Source: Liopterus haemorrhoidalis (taxonomy: Eukaryota; Arthropoda; Insecta; Coleoptera; Dytiscidae). Taken from it: a stretch of 64,000 nt of DNA. Below the pieces are notes generated by a model that had not been told where the DNA came from, did no database searches, and saw only the letters and a program-made list of their open reading frames with translations. The position numbers and the translations under genes are program-made. The DNA lies in NCBI GenBank assembly GCA_963971575.1, contig OZ020622.1, forward strand, positions 20,524,879 to 20,588,878. The letters run 5' to 3'. Positions 11,235 to 23,437 of this stretch are shown in pieces. Every line of letters starts with the position of its first letter. The stretch's first letter is position 1.

Positions 11235-13934
11235 TATTTATAGTAAGACTAGGAATGTACATTATAACTGAAAGTACAAATGATTAGTTATTAATTTAAT
11301 TCAAAGTCAACTCGATTGACATTAGCAATACATATTGTCGGCTAAATATGATACATGTCATGATATTGAATGTGTGAATGTCAAATGCACAATATTGACC
11401 AATAAAGTCTAGAAATTATGTGAACCCTTGAAATGCACGCGAACTAGCATGTCTGTATTTCAAACTCAAGTGTTTGTTCGCCCACACTCTAAACTGTAAA
11501 ACATATTCAACTACACCTCCACGTCTCATAAAACCGACGTATATATCTAATTAAATTTTATGACATTTCAAAGGGGTTGTTCATTTTGTTTCTGACAAAA
11601 GTGGGTCACGATTTTAATATTAAATAAGGGTAAAAATAACTGATATTTAAGGAAGAGGTAGTAAGTTTGATAATACAAATAAGATGACTTTAATGTCGGA
11701 TTTACACGTGTTTAGTAGCTAAAAAACAACTATCGAAATTGGCAACGCTCCAGAAAAATGGAAAGAAGCATGTTTGTACATTTATTATAAAGATAAAATG
11801 AAAAACACATACATAAAAAAAATTATGTAGTGTGAATTTTCACACATTTCAGGATTTTGTAAGTATTTAATAAGTGTAAGAAGCTGTGGCGCAGCCAAGG
11901 GGGCCGACGGGCCTCGCCCCCTCCCCCCCCCGGGTTCAGCACGATTGGCCCAATTTTTATCAAGTATTATACAATACTAGCAGATTACAGGGCGCTGAGA
12001 AGTTGAAGATAAAATTTGTTAACCGCAACAGTAATTTATTTTTAAATTACTTCATTTTAAACAATTTTGGATTTTTTTTTTCTTCGTATAAATAAACATT
12101 TTTTTAAGATTGCCTACTTTTGATAAAGCGACATAATTATTGTTCAAGTCAAAATACATCACTTTCCAAATATGCTCAACCGAATTATATGAAGGACAGT
12201 GTTGATCCTTTTTCCCCCCTGACATATCGACTAAATCATTCACCCAGTCAACAGATAAAACTGTTTTAAACAACTAATTACTAGATTCAGGTAAGATAAA
12301 CTGGAAATCTGGCTTCATTATAACCTTCAGAATGTAATTTTAAAACGACACCTCAAACGTGAAATAGTAGAAATATAATTTAAAAAAAGTAGTTTTGGAG
12401 ACAGTCACGGTCTAAAAATCGGTATTTGGTTTTATTTTATAGATAAATATGAATATCAATAACTTCGTAGGTATTTTTGAGATTATGATGTTTTACACAC
12501 AAAAAAGACTAATATAAGATGTACTGAAAAACAGTGGCGTATTCAGGGAGAGCACTGGGAGCACATGCCCCCCCTTAAGGTCCAATGAAATTAAAATTTA
12601 ATACATTTAACATAATCGTATAGCAAAATAACTTATGCATTTTAGAATATATAAGCTATAATTTATTATGATTATTGTTGAAATTAACAGAAAATGCATA
12701 TTTCCATGTTATTTTTAGGGTTTCGTCGATATAATCAAGAAATCCTTATACCGTCACATGAGTGTTTGTTCGGTAGAAATTGTGGCCAAGCGGCTGATTT
12801 AGAGAACTGAACATAAGACTTCAAAAATATATTCCGCGTAAAATATTAACAAATATGTATTTATCGAAAAAAAAAGTTTGTAAAATTTTGAGGGGCATCA
12901 AATGAAAGTTTTTGATACATGGATTAACAATACTCTTTTTTATCAACAAATAATGGAATTACTATTTGATATAAACATCAATATCCAACACCTGGGGTGT
13001 CAAATTGATGTGGGTCGCGGTCTATTTTTCATACAAGCAGTGACGGAACTTTAAATATCCCGAAGTTAAGAAGCAAACAGCGTTCATTTTGTATTTCACT
13101 GTATTTCTAGGAATATTTGTTCTATAATCACAAAATCATTTGATGTGATTAATTAATAATTTTTAATAATCATGTTTATTCGTTATTTGAGTACTAAGAG
13201 TTTCCATTTAATTTTTTTAAGCAAAATGTAATTAATGTGTCAAAAATCCCAGCGTCTTTTTTCTCTATTCATTAGATTTAATAAGAAATATGTTAATAAA
13301 TGACTTCATTTTTTCAATTTCAGAAACGTATTTCTCATTATTAACAATGTGTTATTTGATTTATTAGTATTTTATTACTATAAATGATTTATTCCTTTTT
13401 GATGCTTACTATATAAACAAAAAATTGAATCACAACGCATAATAGTATAATAAAATAACTGAACACTAATGTGATGTTCAAAACTCGGTCCTCAGCAGTT
13501 AACCATTTTATTATAATATTTAGAATTTAAAAAAAATTATGTGAAGTATGAATTTTCACACATTTCAGGGTTTTGCAGGTATATAATAAGTGAAGGCGGC
13601 ATGCTGAGTGTGTAGGACAAATTTTGCTTCGTAGTAATCATAGAAAAATGAACGATATTTTAAAAATAATTTATCGCCTGTTAATCAAGAGCTTTAAAAA
13701 CAAATTTTATGTTTAAATAAATATTTTTTTGTTAATTTTAATACAAATACCTAATACCATTATTTAGGTTTCTAAATATGTGCAGTATTTTTTTTTATAT
13801 AGCAAGGTTCATTAAGAATTTGAAAATTGCGCCTATAACTTCCATTGGATGTTTTAAGTCATATGCCCGCCCCTCTGGTTTCGTATACATGACACATAGA
13901 ATGAAAATATAATTCAATAATTCCAACTGGTTAT
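11235..13934. other. Gene-free AT-rich stretch with small repeat fragments
   Basis: Contains family F fragments (11830-11884, 13105-13250, 13541-13600), a fragment related to family C near 11368-11400, an isolated hAT-type left end CAGTGGCGTATTCAGGG at about 12533, and polyC runs at 11920-11935 and 12570. No coding region recognised. Confidence 0.5.
13105..13600. repeat. Dispersed repeat family F
   Basis: Two blocks, 13105-13250 (taggaatatttgttctataa... to tcaaaaatcc) and 13541-13600 (gaattttcacacatttcagg...). The same two blocks occur in the opposite order at 23571-23770. The second block alone recurs at 11830-11884 and, reversed, at 2906-2961 and partly near 14150. No coding capacity. Confidence 0.6.
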
Positions 13935-14130
13935 TAAATTTACGCCCTGTGCGCACTAAGGAAAAAGGCGCTGACGGGATTAACTAAGGGGCGCCATTGC
14001 GAAGGCGAGGACCTTTTTTGCTCGTCACTTGGATTTTGGGAGATGAGGACCTTTTTTTTGCTCATCACTTAAATTTATTTGCTAAGGTCGCCAAAACACG
14101 GCCTAGCGCAAGTTTTCCTTACTGCGGCTC
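13935..14130. repeat. Repeat family E, short copy
   Basis: Contains two units of the family's subrepeat (gaggaccttttttt-gctc-tcacttgga) between ggcgccattg and a terminal block ccaaaacacggc...ttactgcggctctgc. The same block ends both arms at 28.17 and 30.28 kb. Confidence 0.65.
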
Positions 14131-14877
14131 TGCACTTAAATACCTAGAAAATTCTGAAATGTGTGAAAATTTTTACATCAAGTTTTTAAACCCTATTTTT
14201 GAACAATAATTTTGTGATTATTTGAGAATTTTGATAAAATAATGGTCACAAATTGTATTATTGGTTATAAATTGTATTAAAAATCACAATAATATATATT
14301 ACAAAAATATACCTTCTGAAGTCAAATCATTACGAAGTTGATAAAAAATAGAAGATCCCTTTAAGATAAATTTTCTTCAATAATACATTTAAATAATGCA
14401 TTTCTGTAACCGTTTGTTCTCAGCAAATTACAATATTTAAAAACACAGTAATTAAAAAACTATTAAATTTTTTGTGTTACATATTTTTTAGTTGCAAAAT
14501 GAGTTACTTTCTTTTAAAAAAATCTTCTTTATAGTTTGATATTTACATAGACCTTGAATTAATTCAAATTTTATATTTAAATTCCGGAAAAATAACCAGG
14601 CAGGCTTGTCCAATCAATAAAAATACAATCACGAATTCTGAATAAATACATCCATTTAATATAATCGTTTTAGTTACAAGTCGATACGGAATAATCAATA
14701 AGTCTAAAAAATTGATGTTGACACGTGTATTATTAATTTATAATTAATTGATACCCAAGAAAATTTATTTTAATGTATAATACGTATGTTAGTTTATCAT
14801 AAAAAGAAGCAAAAACGCGGACGAAATAAATAATACGGGTAAAGGCAGGGAGGAAGGGAATCAAAAGTTGCCGTAGG
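14131..14877. other. Unannotated AT-rich sequence
   Basis: No gene, RNA or clear repeat recognised apart from a trace of family F at about 14150. Confidence 0.4.
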
Positions 14878-15786
14878 AACGAGTTGGCATCGGGGCATTT
14901 GCCAGGGGCGCGAGGTTTGAATGGGCGTGTGGCCTGATGAGGAGCGCCATTGTGTATATTTAGTCATTAAAAGCAGTGGTAGGTGAAAACCTTTTTTTTT
15001 TTCACAATACTTGGATTTGGGAAGTGAGGACCTTTTTTTTTGTTCAATACTTGGTTTTGGGATGTGAAGACCTTGTTTCGGTTCTTTTGGCTCATCCCTT
15101 GTATTTGGGGAATGAGGACCTTATATATATATTCCTTATTCCCTAGGCCTTGCGGCGTTCAGGGCATTAACCATTACAAAAAAATACAACAATCAATCCA
15201 AAAATAAATAACAATACCATCCAATACAATTTACAATATTTTTTCTTTTCTTTCTTCTTGCTCCAATGTCCCTCTCCTTCTTCCTGTTCTCCTTCTGGTT
15301 TCCCTCTCCGATCTCCTTCCTTTTTGCTTCCATTTCTCTCGCCTATCTTTGATTTATTTTATTTCATTCTCTTCCCTTCCAACCATTTCTTCGCCCCTCC
15401 TCCTATCTCCCTTCCTTCCTCCCCATTTCTAGGTAACCTCATCCCCTTCCTTCCTTCCATTTCTCCCCATCTGCTTCCCACCGGGTCTCTTCCTTCTTTC
15501 CTTTACCCCTTCCCCAATCTCCATCCTTCTTGCCTCTAATTCCCTCGCCCACCTCTCCACCCTACATCTTCGTGCAATAGGTCTAATGTGCTTCCCGACC
15601 ATACTGTCATCTCTCTACACCTCTTCGCGAGGTGCTCTATATCTTCCTCCTCCTCCCCGCACATCCTGCATATCGGAATGAGGACCTTTTTTTTTGGTCA
15701 AAACTTGGATTTGAGGAGGGGTAAATTTTATTTATTTACCAAGGGCGCCAAAAACATTGCTACGGCTCTGTCTATAGGCCCTTAAA
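14878..15786. repeat. Repeat family E, copy interrupted by a LINE
   Basis: Begins ccgtaggaacga with ggcatcggggcat and ggagcgccattg; the reversed E copy at 39.7-39.96 kb has the same block. Three or four polyT subrepeats follow. A LINE occupies 15123-15674. E then resumes at 15675 through ttatttaccaagggcgcca to about 15786. Confidence 0.65.
15123..15674 (-). mobile_element. 5'-truncated LINE insertion with TA-repeat tail
   Basis: Minus strand, flanked by a 14-bp direct repeat GGAATGAGGACCTT (15109-15122 and 15675-15688) derived from family E. At the 5' side of the insert the frame reads C-R-M-C-G-E-E-E-E-D-I-E-H-L-A-K-R-C, the CX2C-X7-H-X4-C knuckle found at the C-terminus of many LINE reverse transcriptases. 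A purine-rich 3' region follows, then gccgcaaggcc, gaataa and an AT-repeat tail. A second, longer-tailed copy is at 27843-28158. Confidence 0.75.
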
Positions 15787-15791
15787 TGTAC

Positions 15792-16184
15792 AGGACTCAA
15801 GACGCAATGCTTCTATCTAAGACCCTATATCAGAGATGGAGAATCTTTTTTCCGAAACGAGTCAAAATTGAATTTGTGAATGTCAAATACACAATATTGT
15901 TGATTGAAATACGTAAATAAAAATCTGCCGCTTTAGGGCGTAAATATGTGTTTGGAATTCCCTGCTAACCTCATTAACTATACCTGAGCTAGCGGCCTTG
16001 TGTTTGGCGAGTATAATACAGCTACGTAACAGGTAATAGTTGAATTATATTTCGCTATTATCATATTTGGCGATTTCTCTACCCTGCTTCGTGATTGCGC
16101 TCGCTTAGACCCAAGTTTAGTTATCTTAGAATCTGTTTTTAGTATCTTCAGAACTACAAAGATCATCTTTTGTCTGGGTCATTG
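15792..16184 (-). repeat. Dispersed repeat family C, copy 1
   Basis: Matches, in reverse orientation, 22224-22452 and 38786-39012 over the blocks ggccgctagctcaggtatagt, acgaggttagcagg, gcggcagat and ccatctctgatatagggtct. No coding capacity. Family unknown. Confidence 0.65.
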
Positions 16185-16286
16185 TAAATCGTTATTCGGC
16201 TCACTGTGTAACCGGCGGGTTATACATATGCCATCACTGTCCTATAGAGTTATATACCTAGACTTGACATAAATAATGTTATGTAG

Positions 16287-17100
16287 TACCAAAATGAAAT
16301 GGCCACTCTTGTTAAGAAGCTTAACAATGCCGTAATGGGTTTATGGCAGTAATCTTAAGACTCGTTGCTGTAAAAAGAATATAAGAGGTATTAAGGGAAT
16401 TTTAAATTTAAATAGAATAGAAGTAACACTAGTTCAATTGAAGTTTCTTAAAAACCATTAAGGATATGTTCCAAATTTATAACCCTATTGTTTCTAAATT
16501 TTCAACGTTCATAGCATGCATACAATAACAACATGGCTCTTTGGCGACCATTTGATTATGCAGAAATTCCTAATTTCTGTAGTGAAAATAGTGAATCTGT
16601 GCAAGGTGATTTGGAGTGTGAAAATGTGGACGTTGCCGTGGAATGCGAAAATGTGGACGTGGCTACTATTTTAAGGCTGCCGCCATATTATTGTGTTTTA
16701 AACCCTATAGAACTAATATTGGGCCAATTAAAAGGTAATGTGTGTCGGAAAATACAACACCGACAGAAAGTGACACTGTAGTACAATTAATTAAAGATGA
16801 AACAAGTGCAATAAGTAGTGATTTGTGGAAAAAATGTGTAGAACATGTAAAGACAATTGAAACATTTTTTTTTTTTTATAAATACACCAAATAAATCTTT
16901 AATAATTGTTAATTTAAATGACAGTGGTAGTGACACAAACTCTGATAGTGATATAAACATTGATAATAGTGATAATGATTACTATTTTAATAATTTTAAA
17001 TTACCATAAATTGACAAGTTCAAAAAAAGAATGATTTTTGTTTGTGCAAATTTGAAGTATTTAATATAGACTATAAAGACTTTAAGTAGTATTTATGGCG
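16287..17100 (+). mobile_element. IS630/Tc1-like transposon, deletion derivative, copy 1
   Basis: Left end ccaaaatgaaatggccac matches the termini of the 21195-22639 copy. ATG 16533 starts a transposase N-terminus (M-A-L-W-R-P-F-D). After about 47 residues it is joined to a C-terminal piece, L-R-L-P-P-Y-Y-C-V-L-N-P-I-E-L-I, whose Glu is the last catalytic residue of IS630/Tc1-type DDE enzymes. The frame ends at 16779; frameshifted C-terminal coding runs on to about 17007 (S-D-S-D-rich tail). The right terminus was not found. Confidence 0.65.
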
Positions 17101-20100
17101 AGATTAGGTTGTTATTCGGAAGGTGTTGAATATCTGTTTTTGCTGTTAATACTACAGAAAGTAGATTTAGAAGTTTGAAAATCACAAGTTTGAAAGCGTA
17201 GTAAAAAGTATCATGTAAAACAGTCTTAAAGTTTTCTTAAAAACGTGTTAAATTAATTTAACTATTGAAAAACAAAGGCCTTATCTTAATTACGTATTGT
17301 TTTGCATAGTATATTTAAATTACGTTTTAATTTATTTTTTACCTTGAATTAAGATGTAGGCTGTAAAAGATTTGGTAAAAATATCTTATCAAACTTTGAT
17401 AAGAAACAATATGTTTTCCTTATTAAATGTTTGTTAGAATTATGAATAAAATTCTATTTTATTGTCTTTTTGTACTTTGGAATAAACAAAGTTGTCGCGT
17501 CTTGTTTTATCGTAGTATCATATGGATATGTGTAGTCATATCTAAACTGTTTATGCTAATGGGTGAATCTTAGAAAAATAATCTTTAATTATTTATCATT
17601 AATTTTGCATACATAATTACAAATATAATTATTTATTTGTTGTGCTAGGTCAGGAACAACAAAACAAATAAAAAGTGGATACAGGTCTAATGGTGCTAAT
17701 CTAAATAAATGGACGTCATGGCGTGTTTACGTTAGACTAGTAAACGGGCTAGTAACTATCTTGCTAGTGGCAATGATAGCTACTATCCTAGTGTAAACGC
17801 CTGAGATTCTACTAGCCCTAGTATTGGTGCTAGTAGTTGGATAAGATAATAGGTTGGATTCTAATTTTATTTATTTTTATATATATTTTTATTTTTCATC
17901 ATTTTATACTTTTATATTTCTTATACATCTATTTATTTATTTATGCAGTTTACACTATACTTTCATTCACACTTCTATTATAATTTATTAATTTGGTAAA
18001 AATAACGCTAAAAATTTTAATACAAGGGCTAAGCAATTCATAAAGCAACTAACTAACGTAGATCTACTAGAAATATTTGGTAACTGATAAGAGAATACAG
18101 GGAAAAATAATAATAATGTGCAAATGTATTATTGGGTATTACTAGACAACCTTTACATAACCATAACTTTTTTTGTTTCATTCACTTATTTTGTCTTATT
18201 TTATCTTATTTTATTTTATTTATTTATTTAATTATTTTATTTAGTGTTTTTTTTTTTTGTATACTTAGTACACTGTACTTTTGTTTTATTTTCTTTAATT
18301 ACTTAATTTTGTTATATTTTATTTTTTGTTTATTTGCTAAATTCTGCTAAATTTGATGATTTATGATTTATCTACAAATATTGTTTTCTATTTTTATTAC
18401 TTTGCTTTAACATTTACAGTAAATATTAAGATATAAATTATTAATGCTAATTAATTAATATTTTTACTCTAAACATATTTTATAAACAAATATAGTTATA
18501 ATCAAATTATAAAACTGACACTGTGCTAATAATGTTTTAATAAGATACCACACACAGACTCAGTCTAAGTGGTGTACAATCTGCTTGAGCAGATTTTTTT
18601 TTGTACCTACACAATTATGAATTAAAATAGTGTATATTTTACGTATTAAATAATGATCATTGTATTCGACAAACAAATTAATTAATAAAGGTATTATAAT
18701 AATAAATAATAATTTATTACTGTTACACTACATTCTACTATTAAATACACTTATACTATTATCCTATTGTAGCTCCGATGAAGAATAAATCTTATTCGAA
18801 ACTTGTCAGCTTATTTGATTGGTTTTCATTACTGTCCGCAACCCGTACAACTTCCTTCTTTATTTTTATCAACGGACACGACTATTCCACATAAATTAAT
18901 GTTTTTGTTCTATTTTACATATAGTAATACAGCTTAAGCAATATTTATTTTTCAGCGAATTTAGGTAAATACTATCAGAATTTCTTTGCGGATCATTAAA
19001 GTTACGTCGACCGCTGTACTAGCCTACATCTCAAATCAAAATCTCCATTTAAAAATATAGTAGCAGTTTAGGGTGTTTTTTAATTTTTTTACAGAGAAAA
19101 TACGTAAATATTTTACAGAGAAAATGCTAGAAATTTTTACAGCCTTCGAGAACAATTCAATAGTAGTTGACAAGTATTCAGAAAAAGTGTGAGCTGTTTG
19201 CCACATCCTTGAATGAACATTAGTTACTTTAATGTTGATGCATACTGGCTTATTAATTCCATAATTGACGCATATTTTAGTTTATAAAGTGTTATTTTAA
19301 TTTTTACGTATATTTTCCAAATAAATGTCAAGCTGGACGCCATTTTAGGGTACCCACAACATTAACTTCCCCCGCCGCACTCAGCGACACTTTACCTCGC
19401 CTATAGACAGAGCTAACCTTCTCTCCCTATAAACTCCTTGTATAAAACAAACAAAAAATTTTCAGCCGTTTATCAGACACGAGCATTTAAAAATTAAACA
19501 AACCTTGTTCAAGTTTTTGCAGAAAAATGATTTATTAAATTCACAATGAATTTGTAAAGCGTTATTTTACAATATAAATAAAATTAATGTTCGGTAATCA
19601 ATTTTAATTTTTCTAATGATGTCAAGTAACCTTTGAGAGAAGAATAGCAGAAAATAATAAATACTGTTTCCTGTGCAAGAATTATAGTTGCTATTTGATG
19701 ATCATTATGCCCAAGGATTGTTTACGTATGGAATCAAAGATCTTTGTTAACTAATTATTAATGAATTATTTATCATGTAATTTTGTCCACAAATATTGTT
19801 ATTGACAGCCAAGTAATGAACAGAATCCAGGAATATTTAACGATCAACCAGTAGCGTAGTAAATTATCATATTTAATAGCAACGGCGGGGCGTCCATGGA
19901 AGCAAGGAATGCGCTACATCCTCTGCTCAATCAAACGGCAATAATTTTTTGTTTGAAATCTTTAGCTAAAAAATAATTTATTAATTTGTTTCGTATTAAT
20001 TATAGAATATAGTTATAATGATTACTTTGAATTAGTCGAATGTATAAAGTATACATTTTAGTATAAAATATGCCGAATATTATAAAGATGCTGATATAAA

Positions 20101-20428
20101 ACTGCTGAATGCAGCCTTATTTTGTGCAGTAAGACAGGGAGAGCGTTTCCGCGCTAGAACAGGTTACGTCAAGTACGCAGAAACGCCAGGGCCTGTGATA
20201 TAATATTGTTGATTTTCTAAAATGTTCTTCAAATAAATATCGTAATTTTACACCACTGTACTTAAATACGGGTACTTAAGTTAAAATATAAAAAGAGAAA
20301 ATCTTACATCTGTCTTCAATCCATTGACATCAATAACTTCCACCTGCATCGTATACTTTCTGAGATATAAGCTTTTAAAGTCTGTCTTAGTTTCGTGACG
20401 GTCAGTTTATAATACACAGTCCATATAG
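17101..20428. other. Gene-free AT-rich stretch
   Basis: No gene recognised. Contains a small imperfect palindrome at 17719-17803 (ggcgtgtttac ... gtaaacgcc with ctagt motifs), long T/A-rich low-complexity DNA at 17860-18400, and a hammerhead-like motif at 18770-18814. An open frame at 18132-18350 is T-rich low complexity and not credible as a gene. Confidence 0.5.
18770..18814 (+). ncRNA. Hammerhead-ribozyme-like motif (degenerate)
   Basis: Order of elements: agct, ccgatga, a, then stem GAATAA-atc-TTATTC, then GAAAC-tt-GTC, then agct. The outer AGCT strands can pair as stem I, the middle as stem II, and GAAAC...GTC fits the core. One core base departs from CUGANGA (C for U), so cleavage is doubtful. 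A related motif is at 53351-53397. Penelope-like elements are known to carry such minimal ribozymes. Confidence 0.35.
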
Positions 20429-21184
20429 CAGTGTTTCCCAAGCGGTGGTTCGCTAACCCCTGGGGGTTCGCGGGGTGTACAAATGGGGTTCGCGAAAATA
20501 ATATTGTAACGGCGGAATTTTAAATCGCCAAAGAAAATTAAACGCATAAAAACAAATTAAAAATGAATATCCTGTTCTGTCAAAAAATGCCATTGAAGTT
20601 CTATTACCCTTTTGCACAACATATACTTAGCTGAAAGATAAATACTGAAACAGGTTAAATGCAGAACCTAATCTAAGACTGAAATTGTCGGATATTGAGT
20701 CAAACTTTGAATTGCTTTGTTCCATCAAACAGCCACAAATATCCCATTTAACTAAGAGTTTTTTCAAATTTAACGTATGCTTAACTAAGAACCAGTTAGT
20801 TTGTTGATTTGATTTTGTATTCATTTTTTATAGCTATCATTTTAGTCTTATTAATGTTTGTACATGGAAAATATGGAAAATAAATGTTCTACCAAATTTT
20901 ATTGTTTTTTTCCTGTCCTTAACGACTACATAGGGCAGTGTTTCCCAACCGGTGTTCCGCGGCACTTTAGTGTGCCGTGAAATTCTAGGAATGTGCTGCG
21001 AAATTTTACAATTTTCCATTTAAACCTATATTCAATAACGCATAGCTGTGCCGTAAAAAAATTTTTACACGTCAAAAGTGTGCCGCGAACTTAAAAAGTT
21101 TGAGAAACACTGACACAGGGGGTTCGCCAAATTTGCTCGGATTTTATAAGGGGTTCGCGAGGAGAAAAAGGTTGGGAAGCACTG
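20429..21184. mobile_element. Composite hAT element, copy 1
   Basis: 756 bp, ends CAGTGTTTCCCAAGCGG and GTTGGGAAGCACTG, with 8-bp flanks ccatatag/ctatatag (7 of 8). Subterminal motifs ggttcgcgaa are typical of non-autonomous hAT. A smaller hAT MITE is nested at 20936-21112. Sister copies are at 28368-29126 and 45214-45942. Confidence 0.85.
20936..21112. mobile_element. Nested hAT MITE inside composite copy 1
   Basis: 177 bp, ends CAGTGTTTCCCAACCGG and TTTGAGAAACACTG; 8-bp flanks acataggg/acacaggg (7 of 8). It is present at the same position in the other two composite copies (28439-28615, 45712-45870). Confidence 0.8.
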
Positions 21185-21194
21185 CTATATAGTA

Positions 21195-22639
21195 TTTCCC
21201 AAATTAAATGGCCAGTCTTGTTAAGAAGCTTAACAATTCTGTAATGGGTTTATGGCAGTAATGCCAAGACTTATTGCAGTAAAAAGAATATAAGAGGCAT
21301 TAAAGGAATTTTAAATTTAAATCGAATAGCAGTAACACTAGTTCAATTGAAGTTTTTTCAAGTCATTAAGAATATTTTCCAAATTTATAATCCTATTGTT
21401 TCTAAATTTTAGGGGTTGTTATACTTGTTTGTTAGTTAATTTTCAACGTTCATAGCGTGCATACATACTTTGGCGACCATTTGATTTTGAAGAAATTCCT
21501 AATTTCTGTAGTGAAAATTGTGAATCTGTGCAAGGTGATTTGGAGTGCGAAAATGTGGACGGTGACGTGGAATGCGAAAATGTGTACGTGACTACTAAAG
21601 AAAAATGTCATTTGTCAGAAGATTACAAAGTTCTGATACTGAACGTTTATAAAAAGTTAGTTTCGGAAGGTAATTACAAACCAATACTTAGAACTGCGGA
21701 ATTAACTAGTGTTCCGTACAGAACAATTCAATGTATCATTGTTCGGGGCAAAAATCAGCAGCGAAAACGACCCGATTTACAAATTTTCAATAAAATAGAT
21801 AGTTTTATGTCTAAAACGATAATAAATAAAATATACGACTTTTATTCGAAAAATATAGTACCGACCGTGCATCTTTTAATAAAAAAGTTGGAAGAAGACG
21901 GAATATAATTTCCATACAAAGTTAACCATATGTATAATTATTTGAAGTTGCTAGAATTTATTTTTGTTGCAAAAAAAGAATGATTTTTGTTTGTGCAAAT
22001 TTGAAGTATTTAATATAGACTTTAAAGTCTTTATAGACTTTAAAACAAAACGATTTTTAAACATACCTATATTTATAATTCAAATATAGCCAGTCCTAAG
22101 CCTGATAAAAATGTGAAGGAATATCATGTGAGTATATACATTTTATTATAAATAGCATATAATAAAACACGTTTATTTTAAATAATTATTACGGTCCTGG
22201 CAACTGTTATTAACAACTTTTACCTGTTATGTAGCTGTATTATACTCGCCAAACACAAGGCCGCTAGCTCAGGTATAGTTAACGAGGTTAGCAGGAAATT
22301 CCAAACACATATTTACGCCCTTAAGCGGCAGATGTTTATTTACGTATTTAAATCAACAATATTGTGCATTTGACATTTACAAATTCAATTTTGACCCGTT
22401 TCGGGAAAAAGATTTTCCATCTCTGATATAGGGTCTCAAACAGAAGCAATGCTTCTTAGTCCGGTCCGCGAGTTTTTTGCCAGTCTGCATGACTTTTTTT
22501 AAAAAACACGTTTATTTTAAATAATTATTACGGTCCTGGCAACTGTTATTAACATAATCATAAACACTGCAGATGTAATGGTTATACTATCAGTCATTAT
22601 TGGAATCAATAAGTGAGGGTGGCCATTTCATTTTGGAAA
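21195..22639 (+). mobile_element. IS630/Tc1-like transposon, deletion derivative, copy 2
   Basis: 1445 bp with imperfect inverted ends (TTTCCCAAATTAAATGGCCA and TGGCCATTTCATTTTGGAAA) and TA on both sides. The frame 21528-21908 continues, in frame, an N-terminus that reads W-R-P-F-D-F-E-E-I-P-N-F like copy 1, but its start Met is lost. It carries an HTH-like region (L-R-T-A-E-L-T-S-V-P-Y-R-T-I-Q) and stops before the catalytic domain. The 3' untranslated part (from about 21977) matches that of copy 1 at 17023. A family C segment lies inside at 22216-22502. Confidence 0.65.
22216..22502 (+). repeat. Family C segment between perfect 52-bp direct repeats
   Basis: The 52 bp at 22164-22215 (aaaacacgtttatttt...ttaaca) recur without change at 22503-22554, bracketing a 287-bp block that is mainly family C (22224-22452). 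Confidence 0.85.
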
Positions 22640-23437
22640 TAATATACCTCGGACCGATTTTACAATTGTATTCACGTTTAAAAAAAGCAGATATAGCTTC
22701 CAATTTTATTAATATAGATCTTCAACTTACAATAATGGAAGAATTTCTTTTTAAAAGTGTATAATAAAAACAACACAATCACAAAACAAAAATGTTAACA
22801 TTATTAACATTTCATAAAGCATATTTAACTTAAACATTAACAAATTAAAAACTATTTTTAACTTGTAGTTACTCAATAACTCATAACTAACAATAACATT
22901 GGATTGTTTACTTGGTAGTTACATGAAGTAAACTAAACAGTGGCTGGATTGCGAGTTGCAGTGCTCGAAATAACCGTTAATAGAAGATCATCGACCCATA
23001 GATCGTCTGCGTTAAGTTCTAGTTCCACGGACAGAATGTCACAAGCGAAACAGGATGGACAGCCACATGAATAAATGGAAGAGAAAAATGGAAGAAAATG
23101 AAAAGATTACTTTATAAGGACAAGAAACTTGTACTCTTACAGCAAACTGTATCTTCTAATTAAAAGTAAAGACAAATGTTCTTTTACTAATATATTTACA
23201 AAAAAAAAAAATAGTCTTCAGAGCCACATTTATACTTTTGGGGGCTTGAAGTTATAATAAATAACCCCCTCCCCCCAATATTATAAATTATTACTTTTTA
23301 GTGTTTTGTAGGTATAAATTTATAACGTCATTCATGTGTCGCTAGATTGAGTATGAGTTTAGTTAGTTAGTTAAAAATTTTGGCGCATAGCAACTTGGGC
23401 AATTTGCGCTTAACATGGCCTATCTAAATGACTAGAG
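22640..23437. other. Unannotated AT-rich sequence
   Basis: No gene recognised. A short polyC run lies near 23270. Confidence 0.4.

Noticed and set aside
15258..15539. 93-codon plus-strand frame rich in Pro, Ser and Phe
   Set aside because: It is the antisense of the purine-rich 3' region of a minus-strand LINE; composition alone keeps it open.
18132..18350. 72-codon hydrophobic frame that looks like a membrane protein
   Set aside because: Made of T-rich low-complexity DNA; no conserved motif.
16287..22639. One giant 6.3-kb transposon spanning both IS630-like pieces
   Set aside because: Copy 2 has its own left end and TA flanks at 21195, so the two pieces are separate insertions.
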